From: CAVIQK01 sp964613035
GTDB taxonomy: Bacteria; Bacillota; Clostridia; Christensenellales; DTU072
NCBI GenBank assembly: GCA_964613035.1
Contig: CAZTFQ010000003.1
Location: 62,001 to 126,000 of the forward strand
Direction: 5' to 3'
DNA length: 64,000 nucleotides
Shown here: piece after piece, positions 42,406 to 51,677 of the stretch
How positions within the stretch are numbered: the stretch's first letter is position 1
Layout of the letters: each line of letters opens with the position of its first letter
The notes under the pieces: generated by a model
Seen by the model: only the letters and a program-made list of their open reading frames with translations
The model's database searches: none
Told to the model about the DNA's origin: nothing
Position numbers and translations under genes: made by a program

Positions 42406-45185
42406 AAAACACCCATTCTGAAGTTAATTTCGTTTTTGAAGCTCTGGTAGTCGCCTTCTTTATCGAGCTCGGTAAGAGCGTCGAGGAAGCGTCGAGCTTC
42501 TATACACTCGTTGTCTCTGATGAGAGCTTTTATCACTCTTATGAGCAGAATAATCTCGTTGCGGCGGATGTCTCTTCTGATATCTTCCACCATCTGATAC
42601 TGCATATCGACGCCTATTTCGCCTTTATACTCGGCGATGATTTTTTCGGTTAAGAGTACCTTACGGCGCAGATTGGGTTCCTTAAGTGCCTCATCGACGA
42701 GTTTAGCCATCTCTAATACGTCGGTGGAGCAGCCCTTAACGCGGAGGGCGTATTTACTGTTGAGATACTCCAATTTATATTCCACGCCCTCTTTATCGAG
42801 GGTCTTGCGGATGATGTTGTTGGTGGTCTTCATATTATTGATGGCGGAGTCGTACTGATAGTCGCCCCATAGAAGATTGAGGATGAAGTTGCGGTCGAGG
42901 CCTTCGCTGCCGGCAAGGACGTAGTGAATGAAGAGTTCTTTTGCCTTACGCGTTTTCCAAGAAATCTCTTTGCCGTTGACGAGGACGGCGGAATTACCGA
43001 TGAGAGAAACTTTGACTTCCGAAGAACGGACGCGAGCCTGCTCTTTTTTCTCCAGCTCGGAGAGGATTCTGTCGGTGTATTCTTTCATTATTCCGTTATT
43101 GATCGCAAACCCGACGATGACGTCGAAGATGTCGTAGTTTTCTACAATCATCATATCCATACCGAAGTTGTCGGCTGTTTTTAAGAGTTTCTCGACAAAC
43201 TCGACAGGATTGCCCATGGCGTTCTTTTTAATGAGCTCGTTGGCGGTGACCGCCATGCAGAGGAGCCAGTATCTGGACTTGGACTTACTCTGCTTGACGC
43301 AATCGACGGCGTGGTCGTGGGCGGACTTGGCGTCGCCTTCCAAGAAGCAACAATATGCCAGCGCGTAATGCAGGAGATAGGTATACGTGGGGAAGAAGCT
43401 CTCGGCGTATTTCAGGTAGACCCCGGCGTACTCCTTGGCGTAATCGACGCTTCTGTAGCGAGCATAGGCGACCGTAAGGTCGGCGACGTTCTGGAACTTG
43501 GCGCGATTGGAAGAATACGGCGTGGCGACGGCTTTTTCGTAGAGGGCGATAGCCTCGTCGGCTTTTCCGAAATACTCGTTGACGCGACCCTTGGCGGCGT
43601 AGAGGAGGCTCTTGTCGGTACGGATGTCTTTGGCCTCCGCATTGGCGAGCGCCTTGTCTATCTCTTCTTCCACTTCCGCTATGCCGTCTATGCCGAAGAA
43701 TCTCAGTCCGACGGTATTATGTGGCACCGTATAGAATGGAATGGCGTTGTGGAGCCCTTCCACTATCTCTATGGATTTTTTATAATTGCCTATATGGGCG
43801 TACGCTCTCGAGAAGAGTTCTTTCATCTTCACGTAATAGACGGCGTCTTTATCGGCGTCGAAAATCTGCTCGTATCTGGCAATAAGGTTCATATTGATGG
43901 GCATATCCGCCTCTATCATACTTTTGATATTGGTGGAGATGATATCTTCCGTCTCGATGACGGGTTTATCGCCCAGATAGTCGGAAAAGTAATCGTAACG
44001 AGTTTTTTCCGCGGCGTAGCGCTTGAGCTTATAGAGGATATATAATTCCAGTCCTATGGCGACCAGATAGACGGGGTCGGTCTCGCCCAGGGCGCTCTCG
44101 GCTCTTTTCACGACGTCTACGGCGCGGTCGCCGTTGCCGACGATATACTCGGACAATGCGAGATAGACGGCGTAGTACGGATAATCTTCCGGTGCGACGT
44201 CGCGATGACGCGGGGGGTAATAACGGGCGATTTTTATTAAAGTATCTAGGTCGAGCTTATCGGTGAGAGCGAGTTTTAGTACGCCGTCGAGACCCGCGAC
44301 GTCGTCTACTTCGTAGACAGCCTTAATCGCCTGACGATAATCTTTATGACGGACGCAATACTCCACGTAACGGTTGCCAAGTTCTTCTTCCGTCATCTCG
44401 GGTTCTACGTGAAGTTCTTCCGCGATATATTTTTTGAATCCCGAGGTCAGCTTATAGAACCCGTTGCCGCGCTTAGAAACCATACTGGGATATCCGGAAA
44501 GGGTGTCGAGAATCTTTTTGGCTCCGCCGAATATGCTCTCGGCGAAATCGGCGCATACGATACGCGCTCTGCCGAACGTCTTGAGGAATATTCTCTCGGA
44601 AGTGTCTATCATATTCATATAGACGCTTATTGCCGCGGAATCGCTTTTTTCTCGAATGACCTTTTCGTCGATTATCGTCGGCCATCTGTTGCCGAAGCAC
44701 GAAAAATCCACGGGGATGAAGCGCTCCGAGGAGACGACTATCTTCAGATTGTCGGGGCAGAGTTTTATCATACGTTCTATCTGCGAAAAGTCGTAGTCCT
44801 TGCTGAGGACGTCCATTTCCTCGAAGGTGAACATATAATTGTTCTTGTCTCTGGAGATATAATCGAAAATATAATTGATGACTACGTCGTCGTTGTTGAA
44901 GCGATTTTTACAATACAGTATTTGTTTGACTTTGTTGAGTTTGTCTTTATCGCCCTCGAATATTCTCTGGGCTATGCACAGGACCAGATTGCCGAAGTCG
45001 TCCGCTAGAGGAGAGAACCAAAAGACCTTTTTATAATAAGCGGACAATGCCGTAAGAAACGGTCCCTTACCGCTGCCGTCTTTGGCGACTACCATAGTGG
45101 AGACGCCTTGTTTGGCTACAATTTTATTAATTACTAGATTAAAATCAGCGTCAAAATCCATAAAACTTTTTTCCTTTTTACTCAT
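42402..45185 (-). CDS. SARP/BTAD-type transcriptional regulator with degenerate N-terminal P-loop
   Basis: A 927-aa cytoplasmic regulator. The N-terminal third resembles a STAND/MalT-type ATPase, but the P-loop reads KDGSGKGP, with Gly in place of the Ser/Thr after Lys. Residues about 330-690 are helical TPR-like repeats. The C-terminus carries an OmpR-type winged helix (about 725-800; VSLIGNSAVLVNGKEISW, then LLWGDYQYD) and a bacterial transcriptional activation domain (about 815-920). This order, with DNA binding near the C-terminus, is the MalT-like plan with a SARP output. Its targets are unknown; the GPH sugar symporter gene lies just upstream. Confidence 0.78.
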   Translation of the reverse strand: MSKKEKSFMDFDADFNLVINKIVAKQGVSTMVVAKDGSGKGPFLTALSAYYKKVFWFSPLADDFGNLVLCIAQRIFEGDKDKLNKVKQILYCKNRFNNDDVVINYIFDYISRDKNNYMFTFEEMDVLSKDYDFSQIERMIKLCPDNLKIVVSSERFIPVDFSCFGNRWPTIIDEKVIREKSDSAAISVYMNMIDTSERIFLKTFGRARIVCADFAESIFGGAKKILDTLSGYPSMVSKRGNGFYKLTSGFKKYIAEELHVEPEMTEEELGNRYVEYCVRHKDYRQAIKAVYEVDDVAGLDGVLKLALTDKLDLDTLIKIARYYPPRHRDVAPEDYPYYAVYLALSEYIVGNGDRAVDVVKRAESALGETDPVYLVAIGLELYILYKLKRYAAEKTRYDYFSDYLGDKPVIETEDIISTNIKSMIEADMPINMNLIARYEQIFDADKDAVYYVKMKELFSRAYAHIGNYKKSIEIVEGLHNAIPFYTVPHNTVGLRFFGIDGIAEVEEEIDKALANAEAKDIRTDKSLLYAAKGRVNEYFGKADEAIALYEKAVATPYSSNRAKFQNVADLTVAYARYRSVDYAKEYAGVYLKYAESFFPTYTYLLHYALAYCCFLEGDAKSAHDHAVDCVKQSKSKSRYWLLCMAVTANELIKKNAMGNPVEFVEKLLKTADNFGMDMMIVENYDIFDVIVGFAINNGIMKEYTDRILSELEKKEQARVRSSEVKVSLIGNSAVLVNGKEISWKTRKAKELFIHYVLAGSEGLDRNFILNLLWGDYQYDSAINNMKTTNNIIRKTLDKEGVEYKLEYLNSKYALRVKGCSTDVLEMAKLVDEALKEPNLRRKVLLTEKIIAEYKGEIGVDMQYQMVEDIRRDIRRNEIILLIRVIKALIRDNECIEARRFLDALTELDKEGDYQSFKNEINFRMGVL

Positions 45186-45226
45186 CTTCCGTTGCTATAT
45201 CCGGCAATTGTTCAAAAACATTCTAT

Positions 45227-45256
45227 AGTGTAAAATAAAAGTAAAACGACTGTCAA
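45227..45256 (-). promoter_or_regulatory. Promoter of the SARP-like regulator gene
   Basis: TTGACA (45251-45256), 18-base spacer, TACACT (45227-45232). A GGAAG site lies before the ATG at 45185. Confidence 0.7.
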
Positions 45257-45276
45257 TTCTTTTTATAAAATTTAGT

Positions 45277-45300
45277 AAAAAAGCGCTTGGGAGCGCTTTT
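45277..45300 (-). terminator. Intrinsic terminator of the GPH symporter gene
   Basis: AAAAGCGCT (45279-45287) pairs with AGCGCTTTT (45292-45300), loop TGGG; six T follow on the minus strand. Confidence 0.88.
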
Positions 45301-45316
45301 ACTTTTTATAATCGGT

Positions 45317-47005
45317 TTACTTTTCTTCATCCTCTTCTGCTGCCGCCGCTTCCGACGCGACTACGAGAATCTCGGTCGCGGGGGCGAGTTTTTTCGCCTT
45401 TTTCGGCTTATCGGTGCCGGCGAGTTCTTCGATAAGGTCTTCGTACTCCTTTTTCTCTTCGTCGGTCAGGGTATCTATCTTGCCGTTACGATAGAGGTTG
45501 TTGAAATAATGTACTCTCTCGAGTTTTTTGTCGGTGACCTTATAGCGGAAGGCGCATATCATCGCGAAGGTGATGAGGATAACGACGGATCCGCCCATCA
45601 TTATGCGGACTGCCAGCATATACGATTCGCCGGGGGTGCCGATGCTGTCGTCGAAGAGTGCCTGACCGATATTCTCGCCCGGGGCGAAATCTTTAGTCAG
45701 GTTGAGGACCAATCCGCACAAGAACACCGCTACGGCGGAAACGAGTTTTCTTGCGAAGGTCATGACTCCGGAGAACTCTCCCGCGTTACGCTCGTGATAT
45801 TTGAGCTCCGCGACGTCGACGGTATCTGGGAATATTATCCACGGCATGGTTTGCGCGCCGCAGAAGCCTATGCCCATTATTGCGGATACCGCTATCACCC
45901 ACCAAGGCGAGACGGTGTTGTCGATAAACAGGAGCGCGATGCCGCCTATGATGTAGAGAGGAAGGAACGTGCGGAAAGCGAACTGCTTGCTCTTCTTCAT
46001 CATCATTTTATATACTACGGGATAAGTCACGGCAACCATAACCATGAGAGGACCGATGATGAAGGCGGATGACATCTCGAGTCTCATTCCGAATACATCT
46101 ATATAGGTACCCGCCATACAGACGGTGGCGTAATAGACGACGAGAGCGGAGATTATATCGAGGCACATAAACGCCGCGATATACATACCGAGGTGATAAC
46201 GGAAAGATTTGACTTTGAGAGTTTTTCCGTAATTTTTGAGGGTGAATTTTGCCTTTTTCGAGGGATCGAAGGGGGCTTTTTCTTTACAGAACACGCCCGA
46301 GAGGATGAGTGGCACGCCGAAGAAAGTGCCGAAGCCGAACGTCATTATCCCCCAAAACGCCCAATCGGATATTTCGCCGTCCAAGAACTGCTCGAGGAAT
46401 ATGGACGGGAGGAGATAGGATATCGCGGCGCCCGCCATCGAGAAGAGGAGCTTGAAGGTGTTGGCTTTGTTTCTCTCGACGTGGTCGGCGGAGATATCGC
46501 TGGCAAACGACATAAAGGGTACCTGCGATATGGTCGACACCGTGCAATAGAACAGATACGCGACGATTGCGGAAGTGAGCTTGAGAGCCGTGTTCCAGCC
46601 CGATATCGGGGCGAAGACGAACGCGAACGCGGGATAGAGCAACGCTCCGCCCAGTATGAAGAAAGGACGACGACGACCGATTTTCGTACGAATATTATCC
46701 GAAATGACGCCGCATAAAGGATCGCTGATGGCGTCCCAGGCTTTTGCCAGCAAAATAATGAGACCTGCGGCGAATGCTCCGAGTCCGAGACCCTTGTTAA
46801 AGAAAGCGAGCATAATGACAGCCGCTATCGACGCGCCGCCGCCGTCGTAAAAAGCGCCCATTCCGTAGAAAAGTTTTTCTTTAAACGTGACGGGTTCTCC
46901 TATATGAATACCTATCTTGAGGTATTCTTCTTTACTCATGACGCAATTATCGTCGGATACGACTTCTGATACCGCATCGGACATCAGCTCTTTGTTGTCT
47001 TCCAT
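45317..47005 (-). CDS. GPH-family sugar:cation symporter
   Basis: Glycoside-pentoside-hexuronide:cation symporter, 562 aa with about 12 helices. The family signature is in LLAKAWDAISDPLCGVISDN near residue 88 and IGRRRPFFILGG near 112. The protein is about 100 residues longer than a typical GPH member because of a cytoplasmic N-terminus and an acidic, Ala-rich C-terminal tail (about 515-562). The substrate cannot be told; it could be a plant- or host-derived glycoside. AAGGAG site; own promoter and terminator. Confidence 0.85.
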   Translation of the reverse strand: MEDNKELMSDAVSEVVSDDNCVMSKEEYLKIGIHIGEPVTFKEKLFYGMGAFYDGGGASIAAVIMLAFFNKGLGLGAFAAGLIILLAKAWDAISDPLCGVISDNIRTKIGRRRPFFILGGALLYPAFAFVFAPISGWNTALKLTSAIVAYLFYCTVSTISQVPFMSFASDISADHVERNKANTFKLLFSMAGAAISYLLPSIFLEQFLDGEISDWAFWGIMTFGFGTFFGVPLILSGVFCKEKAPFDPSKKAKFTLKNYGKTLKVKSFRYHLGMYIAAFMCLDIISALVVYYATVCMAGTYIDVFGMRLEMSSAFIIGPLMVMVAVTYPVVYKMMMKKSKQFAFRTFLPLYIIGGIALLFIDNTVSPWWVIAVSAIMGIGFCGAQTMPWIIFPDTVDVAELKYHERNAGEFSGVMTFARKLVSAVAVFLCGLVLNLTKDFAPGENIGQALFDDSIGTPGESYMLAVRIMMGGSVVILITFAMICAFRYKVTDKKLERVHYFNNLYRNGKIDTLTDEEKKEYEDLIEELAGTDKPKKAKKLAPATEILVVASEAAAAEEDEEK

Positions 47006-47054
47006 AGAGTCTCCTTCTATATTAAACTTAAGATATAATTAAATAACGGATAAA

Positions 47055-47083
47055 ATTATAACATAAGCGGAGAGCTTTTGCAA
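47055..47083 (-). promoter_or_regulatory. Promoter of the GPH symporter gene
   Basis: TTGCAA (47078-47083), 17-base spacer, TATAAT (47055-47060). Confidence 0.75.
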
Positions 47084-47094
47084 CACCGACTTGA

Positions 47095-49587
47095 TTATAA
47101 TTTTCTGATGTTGATTTCGGGTTCTTCCGATTTCTTTTTCACGGTATGCGCGGGTTCCGATTCCGAGGCTTTCCTTTCCGCCACGGCTTCTTTTATTCTT
47201 CTTCCTCTGCTGCCGAAAACCGTGGGGCGGGTATAGTAGAGGATGCCGGGCAAAACGAATACGACCAAAACGAACGAGATGAATCCGCCTCTGGCGAGGA
47301 GGAGAGTTATTTGTCTGACGATGTTGTTGGCGGAAACTATGGCGACGATGAGGCAGACCGAAACGATTATCGAGCAAGACGTGAGAACCGAGAAGAACGA
47401 CTTGCGGCAAGCTTCCGTAACGGCGCTTTTTCGGTCCCCTAAGTACTTAATATAGTATTCCCTATACCGGGTACAGAGCAATATGGCATAGTCGACGGTA
47501 CATCCGAGCTGGATACTGGAGAGGAGAATATACGCCATGAAGTTGATTGTTTCGCCGATAAGGACGGATATGGCGAGGTTGACGAAAATGCCCAGTTCTA
47601 TAAGCAAGACGGTCAGGACGGATTGTCTGACGTTGCGAAGAAGGAGTAGCATAACCGCGAGGATAATCGCGACGGAAGCGAGGGTGACTTTAAGAAAGTC
47701 TCCGGGGGTGGTGGTTTTCATATCGTCCACGCCCGTCAGCATACCCATTGAATAGGCGTCGTCGTAATAAGAGTCGATGACCTCGGTGAGGTCCTTGTAT
47801 ATCCCGAGAGAGTGTTCCGACTCGTCGGCGCCGCCGATGATGAAAGTAAACATCGTGTAATACTCTACGGAGCCGTCTTCTTTATACGACTTGCCGATGA
47901 AGTTACCCAGGCTAGAGGTAAGACCTTCCGAAGAGAAGTCGGACGGGAGTCCCAGCGACGCCATCATTTTATTCATATCGACGCCGTCGGGGATAAGTTC
48001 TTTGAATGCGTCCGTATTCTCCAGAAGAGATTCTATTTTCGGAGCCAGTTCCAGGAGGGTGTTTTCGTCTATATCGAGGATGGCGAATATGGACAGCTGA
48101 AGTCGCAAGTCGTCTCCCAAGACCTCTTCCGCGTCGTACACGAAGTCGTCCACGTCGCCCTCCTTAGGCACTATCGGCACGGCGCACATCAACTGATTGT
48201 AGAGCTCGGACGTAAGCACCTGCTGAGAGGTAGGTTGCTCGGGGTCGTCGAAGACTTTGAAATAGCTGTAGTCGATGAGGTTTTGGAGAATAAACGCCGG
48301 GATGAGTATAATAACCGCGATCGTAACTAAAGCTTTGCGATGTTTGACGACAAAGTCCGACAGTCTCGGGAAGCCGAAGCTGAGGGACGGGTGGGTACAT
48401 TTGGCGGAAGCTTTATCCGAAATAATCATTAAGACGGGCTGAAGAACCACGACGGAGACGAGGGAAATCAAGACGGCTTTTATCAGGACTCTTCCTATAT
48501 CCGCGCCCAGAGTGAAGCGCATGAAGTAGAGTGCCGCGAAGCCTCCCGCGGTTGTGAGGCAAGAAGCGATGACGGACGACCAGACGTTGGGGGCGGCTTC
48601 TATAACCGCGTCCCGAGAAGAGAGCCCTTCCGCTCTTTTTTGTTTATAGACGTGCAAAAAGAAAATCGCGTAGTCCATAGTGACCGCCAATTGAAGGACG
48701 GAAGACAATGCGAAAGATACGATGGACAGGTCATCGAAGAACCAGCAACTGCCCAGAGATATGACGATAGAGACGCCGAGGGTTACGATAAGGATAATCG
48801 GGTCAAGGAAAGAGTCCGTCGTGACGACCAGAATCAAAATAACTGCAATGACGGCGAACACGACGTAATAAGGGAGCTCGCTTAGAATACCGGTGAAGAG
48901 GTCGTTGGCTATCGACGTCATACCGGTGGACTCCACTATTCTGCCTTGAGACGCGAAGAGTTCCTTAGTTTCCGTTAGCAGGTCCATAGCCTCGTCGGTG
49001 GACGGGGCGTAATCGAGCATGCCGAGGAGAACGTAGTTATAACCGCCTTCATTATCCGTATCGGGCTGCTTGAGATACGCTATAGCGTCGGAGAAGTCGT
49101 AACCGAGGTTCTTGATATCGTCTACGGTGATGGGGATATCGAGGTCGGTGATTACTTTTTCCAGGAAAGCTTTGACGGAGTCGGAAAGAATTTTATCCCC
49201 GAGAGATCCGTCGCCGCCTTTTAATAAATCCCGAATGCCGTCGAGGGCTTTTTCCGCGTCTTGCATATCGCCGACCCAGATGAGCTGAGACACGCCGTCT
49301 TTTCCTCGGACGGAGTTAATCGTCTCTCTGAGAAGCTTCTCGTCCTCTTCCGAACCGTCCCCGCTGACGACGAGCATCATATCGCCTTTTATATTGAACG
49401 TTTCTTCGAGAAAATCGAGACCTATAGCAGTGTTCATATCGTCGGAAATATAGGACATAAGGTCGGAATTGAGCTTACCGTCGACGACGATCATGACTAC
49501 GCCTACTATCGACAATATGAGCAACACGACGAAAAGCATCAGCATCGCACGACGATATTTGACAATGAATGCGGCAAATTTTTTCAT
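47095..49587 (-). CDS. MMPL/RND-family transporter
   Basis: An 830-aa RND-superfamily membrane protein with two halves, each with one helix, an extracytoplasmic domain and five further helices. MMPL-type motifs include GLDFLEETFNIKGD near residue 52, AVTMDYAIFFLHVYKQKRAEG in the first helix bundle and the matching GCTVDYAILLCTRYREY in the second (about 715-732). Such proteins export lipids, drugs or other hydrophobic molecules. The substrate is unknown. It has its own promoter and GAGGAG site. Confidence 0.88.
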   Translation of the reverse strand: MKKFAAFIVKYRRAMLMLFVVLLILSIVGVVMIVVDGKLNSDLMSYISDDMNTAIGLDFLEETFNIKGDMMLVVSGDGSEEDEKLLRETINSVRGKDGVSQLIWVGDMQDAEKALDGIRDLLKGGDGSLGDKILSDSVKAFLEKVITDLDIPITVDDIKNLGYDFSDAIAYLKQPDTDNEGGYNYVLLGMLDYAPSTDEAMDLLTETKELFASQGRIVESTGMTSIANDLFTGILSELPYYVVFAVIAVILILVVTTDSFLDPIILIVTLGVSIVISLGSCWFFDDLSIVSFALSSVLQLAVTMDYAIFFLHVYKQKRAEGLSSRDAVIEAAPNVWSSVIASCLTTAGGFAALYFMRFTLGADIGRVLIKAVLISLVSVVVLQPVLMIISDKASAKCTHPSLSFGFPRLSDFVVKHRKALVTIAVIILIPAFILQNLIDYSYFKVFDDPEQPTSQQVLTSELYNQLMCAVPIVPKEGDVDDFVYDAEEVLGDDLRLQLSIFAILDIDENTLLELAPKIESLLENTDAFKELIPDGVDMNKMMASLGLPSDFSSEGLTSSLGNFIGKSYKEDGSVEYYTMFTFIIGGADESEHSLGIYKDLTEVIDSYYDDAYSMGMLTGVDDMKTTTPGDFLKVTLASVAIILAVMLLLLRNVRQSVLTVLLIELGIFVNLAISVLIGETINFMAYILLSSIQLGCTVDYAILLCTRYREYYIKYLGDRKSAVTEACRKSFFSVLTSCSIIVSVCLIVAIVSANNIVRQITLLLARGGFISFVLVVFVLPGILYYTRPTVFGSRGRRIKEAVAERKASESEPAHTVKKKSEEPEINIRKL

Positions 49588-49628
49588 ATAAACTCCTCGG
49601 GCGGAAGTCGATATTTTTTATATTTTAT

Positions 49629-49657
49629 ATTTTATAAATATAAAGATACGTTGTCAA
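49629..49657 (-). promoter_or_regulatory. Promoter of the MMPL transporter gene
   Basis: TTGACA (49652-49657), 17-base spacer, TAAAAT (49629-49634), in a very AT-rich tract. Confidence 0.78.
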
Positions 49658-49703
49658 TAGAAATGCGAAAAAAAGCGTCAGGATGGAAAACGGCGATATT
49701 TTC

Positions 49704-49732
49704 TTTACAAAAATCGGCTGTACTGATATCCT
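49704..49732 (+). promoter_or_regulatory. Promoter abutting the small-multidrug-export gene
   Basis: TTTACA (49704-49709), 17-base spacer, TATCCT (49727-49732). Transcription should start near 49739, at the second ATG. Confidence 0.6.
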
Positions 49733-49738
49733 ATGAAT

Positions 49739-50425
49739 ATGGCACAGACTATTGCGGAATTTTTATACGGACTGTTTCATTCGGAATATCCCGTCGTATT
49801 CCTCATATCCGTCATACCGATGATCGAAGTGAGGGGCGCTATCCCGATCGGAGTGAGTCTCGGGATGAACATATGGGTTTCTTACGTATTCGCCGTACTT
49901 TCGGCGCTGGTGATATGCCCTATTCTTATTTTCTTTTTGAAGCCCGTACTTAATTGGCTGAAGGGGACGAAAGTTTTTAGAAAACTTGCCGACGCTTTCA
50001 TCGACCTGTTCACGGAAAAAGCGGATAAAATCAAAATCGACTCGGAATCCGCGGTCGGCGCGGACGAAAAAGCGACTAGGAAGAAGAGACTGAAAAAGCT
50101 TCTGGGGGTGTTTTTGTTCGTCGCGATACCTCTTCCGATGACGGGGGTATGGACGGGGACCGCCGTGGGAGTATTCCTGAATCAGAAGTGGTACGACACG
50201 CTGATATCGGTCGTCGCGGGGAACTTCGTCGCGGGAGCGATAATAACCGCTCTGTCGGCGGTGCTTGACGGCGTGATGATCGGCTCCATGAACGCTCTCG
50301 ATCTGATACTGTACGTATTGTTCGGCTTCGTCATAATAACGATAGCGTCTCTTATCGTCGGGATGTATCTGAGGAAGAAGAAAAAAGACAAGCGCACTCA
50401 ATCCGCATCCGATGAAGAAAAGTAA
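49739..50425 (+). CDS. Small multidrug export family membrane protein (COG2426)
   Basis: A 228-aa membrane protein of the Sm_multidrug_ex family. Two homologous hydrophobic halves are seen, each with a re-entrant-type motif: ISVIPMIEVRGAIPIGVSLG near residue 25 and VAIPLPMTGVWTGTAVGVF near 130, joined by a charged cytoplasmic segment (about 80-120). The transported compound is unknown and the family name rests on old evidence. Two ATGs are possible (49733 and 49739); the promoter position favours the second and a leaderless message. Confidence 0.82.
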   Translation: MAQTIAEFLYGLFHSEYPVVFLISVIPMIEVRGAIPIGVSLGMNIWVSYVFAVLSALVICPILIFFLKPVLNWLKGTKVFRKLADAFIDLFTEKADKIKIDSESAVGADEKATRKKRLKKLLGVFLFVAIPLPMTGVWTGTAVGVFLNQKWYDTLISVVAGNFVAGAIITALSAVLDGVMIGSMNALDLILYVLFGFVIITIASLIVGMYLRKKKKDKRTQSASDEEK

Positions 50426-50464
50426 AAATCGAGGCGGTTTTTCCTGATAAAAACAAATTTTAAA

Positions 50465-50489
50465 GGGCTCTTGAAGAGCCCCTTTTTTT
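50465..50489 (+). terminator. Intrinsic terminator after the small-multidrug-export gene
   Basis: GGGCTCT (50465-50471) pairs with AGAGCCC (50475-50481), followed by a run of T to 50489. Confidence 0.9.
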
Positions 50490-50495
50490 ACGGTG

Positions 50496-51311
50496 TTATT
50501 TTTCGATGACGTCGAGGAGATTGTCGAGGAAATCTTTTTCGACCAGTTCTATAAGTCCTCTGTCGCAAAGAGAGGCTATCGAGGGATCGAAGGGAAGGGC
50601 TGCGACGTCCTTTATCGCGTACTCGGAAGAGAGTTCTTTCAGATGCGACGTGCCGAAAATCTCGTATCTCTTATGACAATCGGGGCACTCGAAGTAAGAC
50701 ATATTTTCCACGAGTCCGAGGACGGGGATATTCATCATATTAGCCATTTTGACGGCTTTACCTACTATCATTCCGACCAATTCCTGCGGGCTGGTAACGA
50801 CTATGATGCCGTCTACGGGAAGAGACTGGAAGACGGTGAGGGGTACGTCGCCCGTTCCCGGAGGCATATCGACGAACATATAATCCACGTCGCCCCATAT
50901 TACGTCTGTCCAGAATTGTTTGATGACGCCGGCAATTACGGGTCCTCTCCAGATGACGGGGTCGGTGTCGTTTTCCAAGAGGCAGTTGATAGACATTACG
51001 GAAGTGCCGAACTTAGTCTTAACCGGGATAATACCGTCCTGAGACGCGCCGGCTTTTTCCGAGACTCCGAAGATACGAGGAATAGACGGTCCCGTCACGT
51101 CCGCGTCCATAACGGCTACGCTGTGACCTCTTCTCTGCATACCTACGGCGAGTAAAGAGGTGACGAGAGATTTCCCTACGCCGCCTTTTCCGGAAACGAC
51201 GCCGATGACTTTTTTGATTTTTGACTGTTTGTTAGGTTTTTCTAAAAAACTAGTTTTTCTTTCGGAGCAATTTTCTCCGCAGCTGGAACAATCGTGAGTA
51301 CATTCTGACAT
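50496..51311 (-). CDS. Mrp/Nbp35-family iron-sulfur carrier ATPase
   Basis: P-loop ATPase that binds and transfers Fe-S clusters, 271 aa. The N-terminus has a cysteine-rich motif (Cys at about 4, 8, 11, 15: CTHDCSSCGENC). The deviant Walker A is GKGGVGKS near residue 42, and the cluster-bridging CPDC pair lies near 220. It starts ten bases after the short coiled-coil gene and lies two genes from a NifU-like scaffold gene, which supports an Fe-S role. Confidence 0.92.
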   Translation of the reverse strand: MSECTHDCSSCGENCSERKTSFLEKPNKQSKIKKVIGVVSGKGGVGKSLVTSLLAVGMQRRGHSVAVMDADVTGPSIPRIFGVSEKAGASQDGIIPVKTKFGTSVMSINCLLENDTDPVIWRGPVIAGVIKQFWTDVIWGDVDYMFVDMPPGTGDVPLTVFQSLPVDGIIVVTSPQELVGMIVGKAVKMANMMNIPVLGLVENMSYFECPDCHKRYEIFGTSHLKELSSEYAIKDVAALPFDPSIASLCDRGLIELVEKDFLDNLLDVIEK

Positions 51312-51321
51312 AATAATTCTC

Positions 51322-51555
51322 CTATAGATTAGCGAGGGCTTCCGAGGCTCTCGACAAGTATTCTTTTTTTAATTCAATCTGCTCTTTAACGGACGGAAAG
51401 TCCGGGAAAATCTTGCGAATCTCCGTCAAGTCTTCTTCTCCCGCTTCCTCGAGCGCGGCTATATCGTGGCTCAGTCTGTCGACCTCGGCGGCGATTTCTT
51501 CTTTCGTTTTTCCTTTAATATACGTTTCGTAATAACAATCGGCTGAAATAAACAT
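51322..51555 (-). CDS. Short coiled-coil protein of unknown function
   Basis: A 77-residue, acidic, helical protein (TKEEIAAEVDRLSHDIAALE and KEQIELKKEYLSRA). No family was recognised. It has a consensus promoter and a GAGG ribosome site and runs ten bases ahead of the Mrp-family gene, so it is very likely expressed with it. Confidence 0.7.
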   Translation of the reverse strand: MFISADCYYETYIKGKTKEEIAAEVDRLSHDIAALEEAGEEDLTEIRKIFPDFPSVKEQIELKKEYLSRASEALANL

Positions 51556-51571
51556 AACGACCTCTATAAGT

Positions 51572-51600
51572 ATTATATCCTATAATAACAATATTTGCAA
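51572..51600 (-). promoter_or_regulatory. Promoter of the coiled-coil/Mrp operon
   Basis: TTGCAA (51595-51600), 17-base spacer, TATAAT (51572-51577). Confidence 0.8.
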
Positions 51601-51625
51601 TTAAGGGAGCGCTTAATTACCGAAT

Positions 51626-51654
51626 AAAAAAAGCCGTCCCTTATAGAGACGGCT
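51626..51654 (-). terminator. Intrinsic terminator of the NifU-like/GGGtGRT operon
   Basis: Minus-strand stem AGCCGTC / GACGGCT (51648-51654 with 51632-51638) followed by seven T. Confidence 0.88.
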
Positions 51655-51677
51655 AAAATCTGTCGTTATATCAACTG

